DNA from: JBGPRB01 sp964422155
Lineage (GTDB): Bacteria > Chloroflexota > Dehalococcoidia > Dehalococcoidales > RBG-16-60-22
Direction of reading: 5' to 3'
Assembly: GCA_964422155.1 (NCBI GenBank)
Contig: CAYQZZ010000001.1
Span: forward strand, 37,478 to 101,477
Length of the DNA: 64,000 nt
Notes under the pieces: generated by a model
The model's input: the letters and a program-made list of their open reading frames with translations, nothing else
Databases searched by the model: none
What the model was told of the DNA's origin: nothing
In this document: positions 43,914-52,541 of the stretch, in pieces
Layout: each line of letters opens with the position of its first letter
Numbering within the stretch: position 1 is the stretch's first letter
Program-made: the position numbers and the translations under genes

Positions 43914-44918
43914 ATGGGTAGTGAATTAGTTCCTCTAGGGCTTACTTACCTCGCCGATAATATTATCACCAGGCAAAATATACTGGGCGTTACCAGGGAG
44001 CAGGGTGCCCGGTGGGCGCGGAACCTGAAACTTCCCAGGCAAGCTGAGACGATTTTCTTTGCCGGTTGCGGCTACCAGTTTTCCGCTCAGCTTGAAGTAT
44101 TGATGTCTCTGGTGAGGGGGATAGATAAGAGTGTCATCGGCTCCGAACTGCCGATGCGTTTCGCCAGGTTTCAGAAGAAACTGGGGCTTAATCTGCCCGG
44201 GATATACAGTAATATCCTCTCCCGCGGCGGTGAGACCGAGGTCAAACCTCTGGAGGCAGCTGTAAAAGTGCTGCGCAATCTGGGGATTCAGCCGGGCTAC
44301 TTGGCTGAGGATGAACCCTGCTGCGGCGCGCCGCTTCATCACGCCGGACTGCAAACTAAGTTCGCCGAAAATGCCCGTCAGGCTTACCGGACGCTGAAAT
44401 CTTCGGGAGTGAAACGGGTCATCGGCATCGTCCCTTACTGCACGCATGCTTTATTGAAGCTTTTCCCGCTCTACGTCGATGGCTATGACCTGGAGGTAAG
44501 GCATTTCCTGGAGATTGTCGCCGAGAAAATCTCGTCATTTAAGCTCCGGTTTCCCCGAAAGGTCAGGGTAACCTATCATGACCCGTGCCAGCTAGTGCGC
44601 TTTATGAGCCTGATAGAGGAACCGCGCCGGATACTTAGGGCCATTGAGGGCATCGAGCTGGTGGAAACGGACTGGACGAAAGGCGAGTGGGCGACCTGCT
44701 GCGGCGGTGGGGGAGGATTTGAGACCGTTTTCCCCGAATTAAGCCAGGTGCTGGCGGTAAACAGAGTTAGCGAGTTGCTGGAGACCAGACCGGACATTAT
44801 TGTGACCCACTGCCCCGGCTGCATTATGCAACTGAAAGACGGACTGCGCCAGTTGAAGGTGGATGGCGTCGAGGTGCTTGATTTATCCCAGGTCGTCGCC
44901 ACGGCTATGGAATCATGA
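43914..44918 (+). CDS. CCG-domain iron-sulfur protein (LutA/HdrB/GlcF-like)
   Basis: A 334-residue protein with two cysteine-rich CCG domains. The first has FFAGCGYQF and CCGAPLHHAG, and the second has YHDPCQL, CCGGGGGFE and HCPGCIMQL. These bind the noncubane or [4Fe-4S] clusters used by heterodisulfide reductase B and LutA/GlcF proteins. The N-terminal ferredoxin part found in longer relatives is missing. Its last codons overlap the LutB-like gene (ATGA), so the two probably form one electron-transfer complex for oxidation of lactate or a related hydroxyacid. Confidence 0.88.
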   Translation: MGSELVPLGLTYLADNIITRQNILGVTREQGARWARNLKLPRQAETIFFAGCGYQFSAQLEVLMSLVRGIDKSVIGSELPMRFARFQKKLGLNLPGIYSNILSRGGETEVKPLEAAVKVLRNLGIQPGYLAEDEPCCGAPLHHAGLQTKFAENARQAYRTLKSSGVKRVIGIVPYCTHALLKLFPLYVDGYDLEVRHFLEIVAEKISSFKLRFPRKVRVTYHDPCQLVRFMSLIEEPRRILRAIEGIELVETDWTKGEWATCCGGGGGFETVFPELSQVLAVNRVSELLETRPDIIVTHCPGCIMQLKDGLRQLKVDGVEVLDLSQVVATAMES

Positions 44919-46126
44919 AAAAGTCGTCGGACTTCAAGAGCTATAAAAAAGAGATAATGGGGGCGGCCCATGATGACCGTCTCCGGCTGGCCCTTTCCCG
45001 GGCGGTGAAAAGCTTTCGTTCCAATGTGAAAAACGCCCTGGAGAAGTTCCCTCATACGGTCGCTCTGGCCGATGAAGTCCTGAAGATTAAGGAAAAAGCC
45101 ATCCCCGAAATGGAGAAGCTCACCCGCCAGGCAATTGCATCTATCGAAGAGAACCATGGGAAAGGGTATGTCGCCGGGACAGCCGAAGAGGCTCTGGACA
45201 TTATCTCCGGCCTGGTCGGGACGAAAAAACTTATCGTAAAAGGGAAGTCGATGACCGGTGAGGAAATCGGCCTCCGCGAGCATCTGGAAGAAAAGGGTAA
45301 CGAAGTCTATGAGACCGACCTGGGTGAGTTCATCATTCAGAAAATGGGGTCGCGGCCGATGCATATTCTCTCCCCCTCCATTCATGTGCCCCGCGAGGAT
45401 GTCGCCCGGCTTTTCTCCAAAATTATGGGACAGGAGATAGCGCCCGACTCGGATATTGCCGATATGGTTGCTGCGGCCAGGGAATATCTCAGGGATAAGT
45501 TTTTCCGGGCGGATATCGGTATCAGCGGGGCTAATGTCGTCGCCGCCGAGACCGGTACCCTCTTCATTATCGAAAATGAGGGGAATATACGCCTCTCCAC
45601 CGGCGCGCCGCCGGTTCACATCGCCCTGGTCGGCATGGAAAAACTGGTACCCACTCTCAGCGATGCCTATAAAGTAAGCGAGGTAACCTGGCGCTATGCC
45701 AACTATACGGTTCCCGCCTATGTAAGTCTGGTATCCGGTCCGAGTAAGACCGGCGATATCGAGAAGGTGACCACCTACGGTGCCCATGGCCCCAGGGAAT
45801 TTCATGTTATCTTTCTGGACGGTGGCAGAACGCGATTGGCTAAATACCCCAAGCTCCGGCAGACGCTCTATTGCCTGCGGTGCGGTGCCTGCCTCTATGA
45901 GTGTCCGGTGTTCGCCGTGACCGCCGGACATTTTGGCGATAAATACTTTACGGGCATCGGCGCCGTCTGGGCGGCGATTGTCAACAAAGATCTGGAGAAG
46001 GCGGCTTCATTAGCGTATACCTGTCTGACCTGCGGACGGTGCCGGCAGAGATGCCCCGTAAAAATCGATGTCCCTGAGATGATTATCGAGTTGAGGAAGC
46101 TGCTGGCAGAAGGCGAACAGGCGTAA
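44915..46126 (+). CDS. LutB-like LUD-domain iron-sulfur protein
   Basis: A 403-residue protein. The LUD domain spans about residues 60-310 (KLIVKGKSMTGEEIGLREHL, GISGANVVAAETGTLFIIEN). Two ferredoxin-type clusters follow in CLRCGACLYECP and CLTCGRCRQRCP. This is the LutB/LldF layout, in which the protein takes part in NAD-independent lactate oxidation. A LutC partner is not seen, and the C-terminal DUF3390 part of long LutB proteins is absent. Both ends overlap neighbouring genes by one to four bases, making an operon with the LutA-like protein and fumarase. Confidence 0.9.
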   Translation: MKKSSDFKSYKKEIMGAAHDDRLRLALSRAVKSFRSNVKNALEKFPHTVALADEVLKIKEKAIPEMEKLTRQAIASIEENHGKGYVAGTAEEALDIISGLVGTKKLIVKGKSMTGEEIGLREHLEEKGNEVYETDLGEFIIQKMGSRPMHILSPSIHVPREDVARLFSKIMGQEIAPDSDIADMVAAAREYLRDKFFRADIGISGANVVAAETGTLFIIENEGNIRLSTGAPPVHIALVGMEKLVPTLSDAYKVSEVTWRYANYTVPAYVSLVSGPSKTGDIEKVTTYGAHGPREFHVIFLDGGRTRLAKYPKLRQTLYCLRCGACLYECPVFAVTAGHFGDKYFTGIGAVWAAIVNKDLEKAASLAYTCLTCGRCRQRCPVKIDVPEMIIELRKLLAEGEQA

Positions 46127-46971
46127 TGCGTACCATTGAGGTTAGAGCTATCACCGAGGCTATATCCCGTCTCTTCAAACAGGCTAACTACGAGCTCGGT
46201 GAGGACGTGTTGGAGGCTCTTAAAAAAGCGCGACAGGACGAAGAGTCGCCCCTCGGCCGCGAGGTTATCGATACGATTCTGAAAAATGCCCGCATTGCCG
46301 CCGAAGAGAAAATCCCCCTCTGTCAGGACTGCGGTTCCGCCGTGGTCTTTCTGGAGCTGGGGCAGGACGTGCACATCGTCGGTGGTGAACTCTATGCCGC
46401 CGTTAATGAGGGCGTGCGTCAGGCTTATAATCAAGGCTATCTGCGCAAGTCCATGGTCTCCCATCCTTTTTCCGCCCGTACCAATACCGGGGATAATACG
46501 CCAGCGGTGATTCATACTGACGTTGTGTCCGGCGATAAGCTTAAAATCGCCGTAATGCCGAAGGGCGGCGGCGCCGAGAACATGGCGAAGCTCGGGATGC
46601 TGCTGCCGGCTTCGGGGCGGCGGGGCGTGGTGGACTTCGTCGTCAATGCTGTCAGCGAAGCCTGGAGTAATCCCTGTCCGCCGGTGATAATCGGGGTGGG
46701 CATCGGCGGCACCGCCGAGAAAGCGATGATATTGGCAAAACATGCTCTTCTTAAAAGGGTGGGGGAACCCAGCCCCGATAAAGAAAACACTGACCTTGAA
46801 AAAGAAATATTAAAAGAGGTAAATAACCTGGGCATCGGGCCGGCGGGCTACGGCGGCAGGATTACCGCCCTGGCCGTCCATGTAGAGAGCTTTCCCGCCC
46901 ATATCACCGCCCTGCCTGTGGCTGTAAACCTGCAGTGCCACAGCGCCCGACACAGAGAGATAGTATTATAG
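46126..46971 (+). CDS. Class I fumarate hydratase / tartrate dehydratase, alpha subunit
   Basis: A 281-residue alpha subunit of two-subunit class I fumarases. Cluster cysteines are in PLCQDCGSAVVF and near NPCPPVIIGVGIGG, and the substrate-site stretch is GGGAENMAKLGMLLP. It hydrates fumarate to malate, with tartrate dehydratase as a close alternative. It overlaps the lutB-like stop by one base. The beta subunit follows after a 147-base gap that contains a repeat element starting three bases after this stop codon. Confidence 0.92.
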   Translation: MRTIEVRAITEAISRLFKQANYELGEDVLEALKKARQDEESPLGREVIDTILKNARIAAEEKIPLCQDCGSAVVFLELGQDVHIVGGELYAAVNEGVRQAYNQGYLRKSMVSHPFSARTNTGDNTPAVIHTDVVSGDKLKIAVMPKGGGAENMAKLGMLLPASGRRGVVDFVVNAVSEAWSNPCPPVIIGVGIGGTAEKAMILAKHALLKRVGEPSPDKENTDLEKEILKEVNNLGIGPAGYGGRITALAVHVESFPAHITALPVAVNLQCHSARHREIVL

Positions 46972-46973
46972 TG

Positions 46974-47086
46974 ATGTCATTGCGAGCCATTCCCGAAGGG
47001 AAGGCGAAGCAATCTCAAAGATAGCCTTGAGCGATGATGGAGATTGCCGCGTCGTCCTTCCTTGGAAGGACTCCTCGCAATGACAT
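46974..47086. repeat. Inverted-repeat element inserted between fumarase subunits (gtcattgcgag family)
   Basis: ATGTCATTGCGAG at the left and CTCGCAATGACAT at the right are exact complements, 113 bases apart end to end. It begins almost at the alpha-subunit stop codon and separates it from the beta subunit, so it is transcribed within the operon and can fold into a hairpin. Confidence 0.75.
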
Positions 47087-47118
47087 AACGTAAATAGATC
47101 GATAATGCTGGAAAAAGT

Positions 47119-47667
47119 ATGGTTAAGAACATTTTTCTCCCCTTAACTGAAAAAACTCTGGCAGAGCTAAAAGCTGGTGATAACCTGCTGCTTTCAGGTG
47201 TCCTCTATGTTGCCCGAGATGCCGCCCATAAAAGAATGACCGAAGCTCTGGACAGGGGAGAGCCTTTGCCCTTCGACATTAAAGGCCAGACGCTCTATTA
47301 CATGGGCCCCTCCCCCGCTCCCCTAGGAAGGGTTATCGGTTCGGCGGGGCCCACCACCAGCACCCGCATGGATAGCTATACCCCCCGCCTCCTCGCCGCC
47401 GGACTGAAGGGGATGATTGGTAAAGGCGTGCGCTCCAAAGAAGTCAAAGACGCCATGAAAAAACATAGGGCGGTTTACCTGGCGGCCATCGGCGGCATTG
47501 GCGCCCTTATTTCGAAAAGCATTATAAAATCAGAAGTAGTCGCTTATGCCGACCTCGGCCCAGAAGCGGTTCTCCGGCTAGAGGTCAAGGACTTCCCTGT
47601 AACTGTCATCAACGATATTCACGGCGGGGATTTATACGTGGAGGGGAAAGCGCTTTACAAAAGGTGA
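47119..47667 (+). CDS. Class I fumarate hydratase / tartrate dehydratase, beta subunit
   Basis: A 182-residue beta subunit. It has LLSGVLYVARDAAHKRM, the conserved GPSPAPLGRVIGSAGPTTS loop, and GGIGALISKSI with a C-terminal FPVTVINDIHGGDLY. It completes the fumarase with the alpha subunit upstream. No strong ribosome site is visible before the ATG, and expression may depend on the transcript passing through the repeat element. Confidence 0.92.
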   Translation: MVKNIFLPLTEKTLAELKAGDNLLLSGVLYVARDAAHKRMTEALDRGEPLPFDIKGQTLYYMGPSPAPLGRVIGSAGPTTSTRMDSYTPRLLAAGLKGMIGKGVRSKEVKDAMKKHRAVYLAAIGGIGALISKSIIKSEVVAYADLGPEAVLRLEVKDFPVTVINDIHGGDLYVEGKALYKR

Positions 47668-47714
47668 TGATTCATATTTAATATATCCAATAATCTTAAT
47701 AGGAGGTATATGGT

Positions 47715-48398
47715 ATGGCAAAAACAGAATGGTTTGATATCACACTTCCCCTGAATAAGGAAATACCGCTCCCGCCGGCACTGTCGCCTCAGCCGGGGCA
47801 GCCGCCTCCTCCTGAATCCAAGATTCCCCTGGCGACAGTATACCGCTTTTTCGATGTGGACAAGGGTGATAAAGTGACCATGTCCCGCATCGAAATGTCC
47901 TCGCATGACGGCACCCATATCGACTCCCCGCTCCACTTTATTCCCGGCGGCACGACCATCGACGCCATGCCGATAGAGACAACGGTCGGTCCCTGCCGCG
48001 TTATCGAGATTAAAGACGAAAAATCGGTCACGGTAAAGGAACTTGAACCGTATAAAATCAAAGCGGGCGAGCGTATCCTGTTCAAGACAAAGAACTCACC
48101 GGGTGTTTACGCCGTCAGGCAATACGCCGGCAAATTCGTCACGATTTCCGTGGAAGCCGCCCGATACCTGGCAGAGAAAAAGATAAGGCTGGTCGGCATC
48201 GACTACATTTCCGTCGCCAGCGCCGAGCCGATGGAAAACGTTAATGACGTCCATAAGGCGTTTCTCAGTAACGGCATCTTTATACTCGAAGCGCTGAACC
48301 TTGCCGGCGTCAAACCCGGCAACTACGAGCTTATCTGCCTGCCGCTACGAATAGAGAAGGGAGATGCCGGTCCCTGCCGCGTTATCCTGAGGAAATAA
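47715..48398 (+). CDS. Cyclase-family metal-dependent hydrolase (kynurenine-formamidase-like)
   Basis: A 227-residue member of the cyclase family. The metal motif HDGTHIDSPLHF gives His64, His68, Asp70 and His74, and GIDYISV follows in the second half. Known members hydrolyse N-formylkynurenine, isatin or cyclic diketones, including the dihydrophloroglucinol ring-opening enzyme. ATG 47715 has GGAGG about eight bases upstream. The position between fumarase and SDR genes, and near a transhydroxylase-like molybdoenzyme, favours ring cleavage of a cyclic intermediate; this is inference. Confidence 0.85.
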   Translation: MAKTEWFDITLPLNKEIPLPPALSPQPGQPPPPESKIPLATVYRFFDVDKGDKVTMSRIEMSSHDGTHIDSPLHFIPGGTTIDAMPIETTVGPCRVIEIKDEKSVTVKELEPYKIKAGERILFKTKNSPGVYAVRQYAGKFVTISVEAARYLAEKKIRLVGIDYISVASAEPMENVNDVHKAFLSNGIFILEALNLAGVKPGNYELICLPLRIEKGDAGPCRVILRK

Positions 48399-48403
48399 CA
48401 AAA

Positions 48404-48473
48404 TGTCATTCCGGCGAAGGCCGGAATCCAGATAACCTCTCTCCCTTGATGGGAGAGGGAAGGGTGAGGGTGA
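48404..48473. repeat. Composite of two short palindromic repeats
   Basis: TGTCATTCCGGCGAAGGCCG through AATCCAG (48404-48431) is a copy of the hairpin at 26113, directly followed by CTCTCCCTTGATGGGAGAGG (48439-48458) and GGGTGAGGGTGA, a copy of the 23277 family. Both are non-coding. Confidence 0.6.
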
Positions 48474-48529
48474 ATCAGGGAAGTACGCAGCGATAGAGGT
48501 AACAGGGTTAAAATCCTCAATTAATTAAC

Positions 48530-48557
48530 GAGGGGGGAGCAATACTGCTCCCCCCTC
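48530..48557. terminator. Strong hairpin between convergent genes, probable bidirectional terminator
   Basis: GAGGGGGGAGCA and TGCTCCCCCCTC form a perfect 12-base-pair stem with loop ATAC between the cyclase-family gene and the convergent SDR. The flanks are AT-rich but lack a long T-run. Confidence 0.6.
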
Positions 48558-48591
48558 ATTAAGCTTATCGTGATGCGGCGAAGTATTCGGT

Positions 48592-49467
48592 TTATCTTCT
48601 TTCACCCTCCGGCGGACGCCGCGCCATGAAACTTCGTTCCGGGTCGAACCGCCCCATCGGTATGCCGCCGCCGATGTTTATCATCTGTCCTGTGATATAA
48701 GACGACATCTCCGAGCACAGGAATAAATTCGCATTGGCGATATCCTCCGGCAGGCCGACCCTCCCGATGGGGGTGAACCGGCCCATCTGGTCCATCATGG
48801 GGCCCCTTTCGCTGGCAGGAATATTGGACAGGACGGGGTCCCAGAACGGCGTCTTGATGGGACCGGGCAGGATGCCGTTGACATTGATATTACTGGGGCC
48901 AAGCTCGTAGGCCAGATTATAGACCAGGCCGATGATGGCGGCTTTCGCCCCGTGATATTCGACTGACGGCCCGGGGGGATTGTAAACACCCATGGAAGAG
49001 ATGAGAACAATCTTGCCGAACTTCTGTTTTTTCATGTAGGGTACGACTTCCTTGCAGAACATCACATGGCCCTTGTAATTAAGGTTCGTCATCAAATCGA
49101 AGTATTTTTCATCCGTGTACTCGACGCCCATTTTTGGTCGTTCGACTTCCCCGGTAGTCGTACTCACTCTGCTCCTGGGGACGCTTCCCCCGGCGCAGCC
49201 CACCAGGATATGCACTGTGCCGAACTTTTTCACGGTCTGGTCCACACAGGCCTTAACCTGCTGGGGGTCGGTGATGTCACAATTGATGAAGATGGCTTCC
49301 TTGCCTTTTTTGGTCGCGTCCGCCGCCGTTTTCTTTCCTTCCGACTCTTTGATATCGGCAATGACGCAGTTGCAGCCCTCCTCGGCAAAGAGAAGGGCCG
49401 TAGACCTGCCCATCCCTGTGGAACCACCGTTGATAATGGCAACTTTGTTGGGTAGTAATGGTTTCAT
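48592..49467 (-). CDS. SDR-family oxidoreductase
   Basis: A 291-residue classical SDR. The cofactor loop is NGGSTGMGRSTALL (residues 13-26), and the catalytic set is Ser157/Ser158, Tyr171 and Lys175 in YHGAK. An insertion of about 25 residues (SRVSTTTGEVERPKMGVEY) between the NAG-equivalent and active-site regions is unusual and is partly shared with the SDR at 50684. PGPIKTPFWDP is common to both, so they are paralogues with different ends. Probably reduces a cyclic ketone or acts on a hydroxy compound of the local catabolic pathway. Confidence 0.9.
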   Translation of the reverse strand: MKPLLPNKVAIINGGSTGMGRSTALLFAEEGCNCVIADIKESEGKKTAADATKKGKEAIFINCDITDPQQVKACVDQTVKKFGTVHILVGCAGGSVPRSRVSTTTGEVERPKMGVEYTDEKYFDLMTNLNYKGHVMFCKEVVPYMKKQKFGKIVLISSMGVYNPPGPSVEYHGAKAAIIGLVYNLAYELGPSNINVNGILPGPIKTPFWDPVLSNIPASERGPMMDQMGRFTPIGRVGLPEDIANANLFLCSEMSSYITGQMINIGGGIPMGRFDPERSFMARRPPEGERR

Positions 49468-49570
49468 ATTTTCCTCCTTATATGTTTATACAAATAGGTC
49501 TTAGCCATAATAATACTTTTACAGGGAATCATCAAGTTATTACGGACGAGGGTGCTTATTAACATCATCG

Positions 49571-49672
49571 TGTCATTCTGACCCTTCGGCTGAAGGGGAA
49601 GAATCCGCTACCCTTACCTTAATGACGGATTCTTCAGTCGCCCCGACAAGTCGGGACTTCTTCAGAATGACA
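49571..49672. repeat. Inverted-repeat element (tgtcattctga family)
   Basis: TGTCATTCTGA and TCAGAATGACA bound a 102-base element like the one at 23852-23948, including GAAGAATCC and GGATTCTTC inside. It lies just upstream of the CDF gene at 49739. Confidence 0.75.
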
Positions 49673-49738
49673 ATGAAAAAACTCTTTCAGCTTGAACAAG
49701 CGCCCCCAACACGTTAAAGTAGTATTGGCAGGTATTAC

Positions 49739-50653
49739 ATGGCCCATCAGGAAGAACATCTTGATAACGTCGTCGGCAGGCCGCTGAAAATTACGCTCGG
49801 CCTCGTGCTGCTTATCATGGTAGCCGAGGTCATCGGCGGTGTCCTCAGCAACAGTCTTGCCCTCCTGAGCGATGCCGGTCATATGCTGACCGATGCCCTG
49901 GCTCTGGGACTGAGCCTGTTCGCCATGAACCTGGCGAGGAAACCGGCGACCAGCACCAGGACCTACGGCTATCACCGCGCCGAAATTATAGCTGCCCTGG
50001 TCAACGGTACCGTTCTTATCCTGGTTTCCGTCTATATCTTCTATGAGGCTTACCAGAGATTCTTCGAGACACCGGCGATAAAGAGCCCCCTGATGTTGAT
50101 TGTGGCCGTTATCGGCCTGGTGGCCAATCTCATCGGTATGTTATTGCTGAGGAGAAGCAGCCGCAAGAGTATCAATATCAAAGCCGCTTTCTGGCACGTT
50201 ATCGGCGATACCATATCCTCAGTTGGTGTCATTATCGCGGGCATTATCATTTTCTTTACCGGCTGGTATATCGCCGACCCCATTCTGGCTGTGCTTATCG
50301 GTGTTGTCATACTGTGGGGCGCTGTCCGGATTGTCAAAGAATCGGTGGATATCCTGCTGGAATCGGTGCCCGCCCATGTCCGGATAGATGAGGTAACTGC
50401 TGCCGTGAAAAACGTCCCCGGCGTGGAAGACCTGCATGATGTCCATATCTGGACGATTACTTCCGGTATCTATGCTTTAAGCGCCCACCTGAGCATTGCC
50501 GACCAGACCGTGAGCCAGAGCTGTGATATTTTAACGAAGGTGAACGAGGTGCTGGCGGAGAATTTCAACATAACGCACACCACGCTTCAGCTCGAATGCC
50601 AGTCCTGCCCGACGGGGCTTGTCTGCAATCTGCCGCAGGCCAATCAACGCTAG
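49739..50653 (+). CDS. CDF cation efflux transporter (CzcD/ZitB-like)
   Basis: A 304-residue CDF protein with six helices. Metal motifs are GHMLTD in helix 2 and HVIGD in helix 5, and the C-terminal domain has DLHDVHIWTITSG, typical of the CzcD/ZitB zinc group. The end carries cysteines (CQSCPTGLVC). It exports Zn or a similar divalent metal. It sits between two paralogous SDR genes that read the other way. Confidence 0.92.
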   Translation: MAHQEEHLDNVVGRPLKITLGLVLLIMVAEVIGGVLSNSLALLSDAGHMLTDALALGLSLFAMNLARKPATSTRTYGYHRAEIIAALVNGTVLILVSVYIFYEAYQRFFETPAIKSPLMLIVAVIGLVANLIGMLLLRRSSRKSINIKAAFWHVIGDTISSVGVIIAGIIIFFTGWYIADPILAVLIGVVILWGAVRIVKESVDILLESVPAHVRIDEVTAAVKNVPGVEDLHDVHIWTITSGIYALSAHLSIADQTVSQSCDILTKVNEVLAENFNITHTTLQLECQSCPTGLVCNLPQANQR

Positions 50654-50683
50654 TTATTCTTCTCTCGGCTTGAGCGGGCGCCT

Positions 50684-51511
50684 TCAACGCATTTCATGAT
50701 AAATCGGCAGTGGTTTTCCGCCGCTGACGTTTAAGGTTTCACCGGTAATAAATGACGAAAGTTCCGATGCAAAGAACAGGACCGTATTGGCGATATCCTC
50801 CGGCAGGCCGATTCTCTGCAAGGGCACGGACTTACCCATCTCGGCAAATCTGGCTTCTCTATCCTTTTCCGGCACTCCGGCCATGAGAGGGTCCCAGAAT
50901 GGCGTCTTGATGGGGCCCGGCAGAATACCGTTGACCGTGATATTGCTCGGAGCCAGCTCGAAAGCCAGGTTATAGACAAGACCAAGGATGCCGGCTTTGG
51001 CAGCATGATATTCGGACGACGGCATGGGTGGTGAAAATACTCCCAGCGAAGAAATCAATATAATTTTACCATATTTCTGTTTTATCATATACGGTGCTAC
51101 TTCTTTGCAGAAAAAGGCATGGCCTTTCAGGTTCAGGGTCAACATCGCGTCCCAGAACCCTTCGTCTAAATAGGCAATACCCCTTTTGGGTCTTTCTCCT
51201 GTTTTTGCGGGGGTATGTACCAGGGATTTGGGCACACCTCCGGCGCAGCCCACCAGGATATCTACCCTGTCGAATTTCTTGATGGTCTGGTCCACCGCAT
51301 TCTTGATTTGCTTGAGGTCCATGATGTCACATTTTACGAAAAGACAATCCTTGCCTCTTTTGTTTACCTCTTTTACCGTCTCCTTGGACCCTGCCTCGTT
51401 AACGTCGGCAATAACGCTGGAACAACCCTCCTCGGCAAATTTAATGGCCGTCGCTCTGCCCATCCCCGTGGCTCCACCGTTGATAATGGCAATTTTTCCT
51501 TCTAGCAGCAT
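50684..51511 (-). CDS. SDR-family oxidoreductase, paralogue
   Basis: A 275-residue classical SDR. It has NGGATGMGRATAIKF as cofactor loop, catalytic Ser154/Ser155, Tyr168 and Lys172 (YHAAK), and the shared PGPIKTPFWDP. It is clearly the duplicate of the SDR at 48592, with a shorter insertion (TPAKTGERPKRGIAYL). The two genes lie on either side of a CDF gene, so the duplication was followed by insertion or rearrangement. Probable NAD(P)-dependent dehydrogenase or reductase of the local pathway. Confidence 0.9.
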   Translation of the reverse strand: MLLEGKIAIINGGATGMGRATAIKFAEEGCSSVIADVNEAGSKETVKEVNKRGKDCLFVKCDIMDLKQIKNAVDQTIKKFDRVDILVGCAGGVPKSLVHTPAKTGERPKRGIAYLDEGFWDAMLTLNLKGHAFFCKEVAPYMIKQKYGKIILISSLGVFSPPMPSSEYHAAKAGILGLVYNLAFELAPSNITVNGILPGPIKTPFWDPLMAGVPEKDREARFAEMGKSVPLQRIGLPEDIANTVLFFASELSSFITGETLNVSGGKPLPIYHEMR

Positions 51512-52541
51512 CTTATATCTCCTTAATTTTCAATTAATATGTTCGGGTCTCAGCTATACTAATACTTTTTTCAGGAAATCATCAACTTATCAGCTTGAAC
51601 AGTCGCCCCCGACAAGGTAAAGTAATAGTGAGAGAAATTTTTCGTTAACCTATCGCCCTAACCCCCTCGCCTTTTAAGGAGAGGGACTGAACACCATGGG
51701 CAGTTACATGTGCTCATTAGTGCAGAAATCCGCGAACACAAATTGTCGGGGCAGACGCTCTTCCTCACATGAGTTCACGGAAGTAGCAGTGACGCACGGG
51801 GTTGCTTGAGTCACGTCTCATTCCACAGCCATTATATGCATTGAGTTGTATAAGGTCAAATTTGTTAGAATAGTGCTATCGTTGTCGTCACAATAAGATG
51901 GATTGTGACCCGTGTTATTTTCAAGTTTTTTTAATATGGCCATGACATGGGATTATAATGTGCCGTAGTAACTGCACGGACATGCCTCTCGCTACTTTAA
52001 GGTGCAGGAAGTGTCTTCTTTTGAATGTTTTCTATCCTGACTTGGGAGATGATTATCTTACGCGGTAACAAACACTCATTTTGTTAATTTCACGCTCGCA
52101 GAGAATTTTTAAATTGTAGTTAGTTACAACCAGAATACCAAATAATACGGTTTATAAAAGGCCAATAAAACATCAAAGCCTCGCGTTCTTAAGCCTGCTT
52201 TCTTTAATGGGTTAAAATCCAATCATTAATGAGTTCAAAATAAATTGTGACAACCTATTGACAAATTGCCCGGGATGCTACAGGTTGTTTGGGAGTTCTA
52301 AACCAGATTGACAACCGGATGCGATGGGATATATCATTGGTGTTAATAATCAAGAGAAACTAGGGTCAGATTACTACGAGTTGATACAGGAAATCCCAAA
52401 CAAATATAAAATCTGACCAATAACCATACCGATATTCCCGCTGAGGAACGGCGGTATCCCGATGACTGACGTTAGGCAAAGCTTTTAAATCTATTCAGGT
52501 TAGAACAAAAGATTCAGTAAGTCATAAAGGAGGTAGAGAAA
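51512..52541. other. Long intergenic region without convincing genes
   Basis: About 1 kb of AT-rich sequence. It holds one copy of the agggagagg repeat family (51650-51688), a 30-codon frame at 52324-52416 that I cannot support as a gene, and a promoter-like site at 52308-52335 ahead of the flavoprotein gene. I see no transposase or RNA gene. Confidence 0.5.
52308..52335 (+). promoter_or_regulatory. Promoter-like site upstream of flavoprotein gene
   Basis: TTGACA (52308-52313) and TATATC (52330-52335) with 16 bases between them point toward the FAD protein gene about 200 bases downstream. The long leader leaves this tentative. Confidence 0.35.

Noticed and set aside
44576..45931. Long open frame of about 450 codons on the minus strand
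   Set aside because: It lies opposite the LutA/LutB-like genes, which have clear cluster motifs and overlapping starts. The antisense product has no recognisable domain and is a codon-bias shadow.
52324..52416. Thirty-codon frame starting MGYIIGVNNQEK
   Set aside because: The -10 box of a promoter-like site overlaps it, it has no ribosome site and no recognisable family, so it is not supported as a gene.
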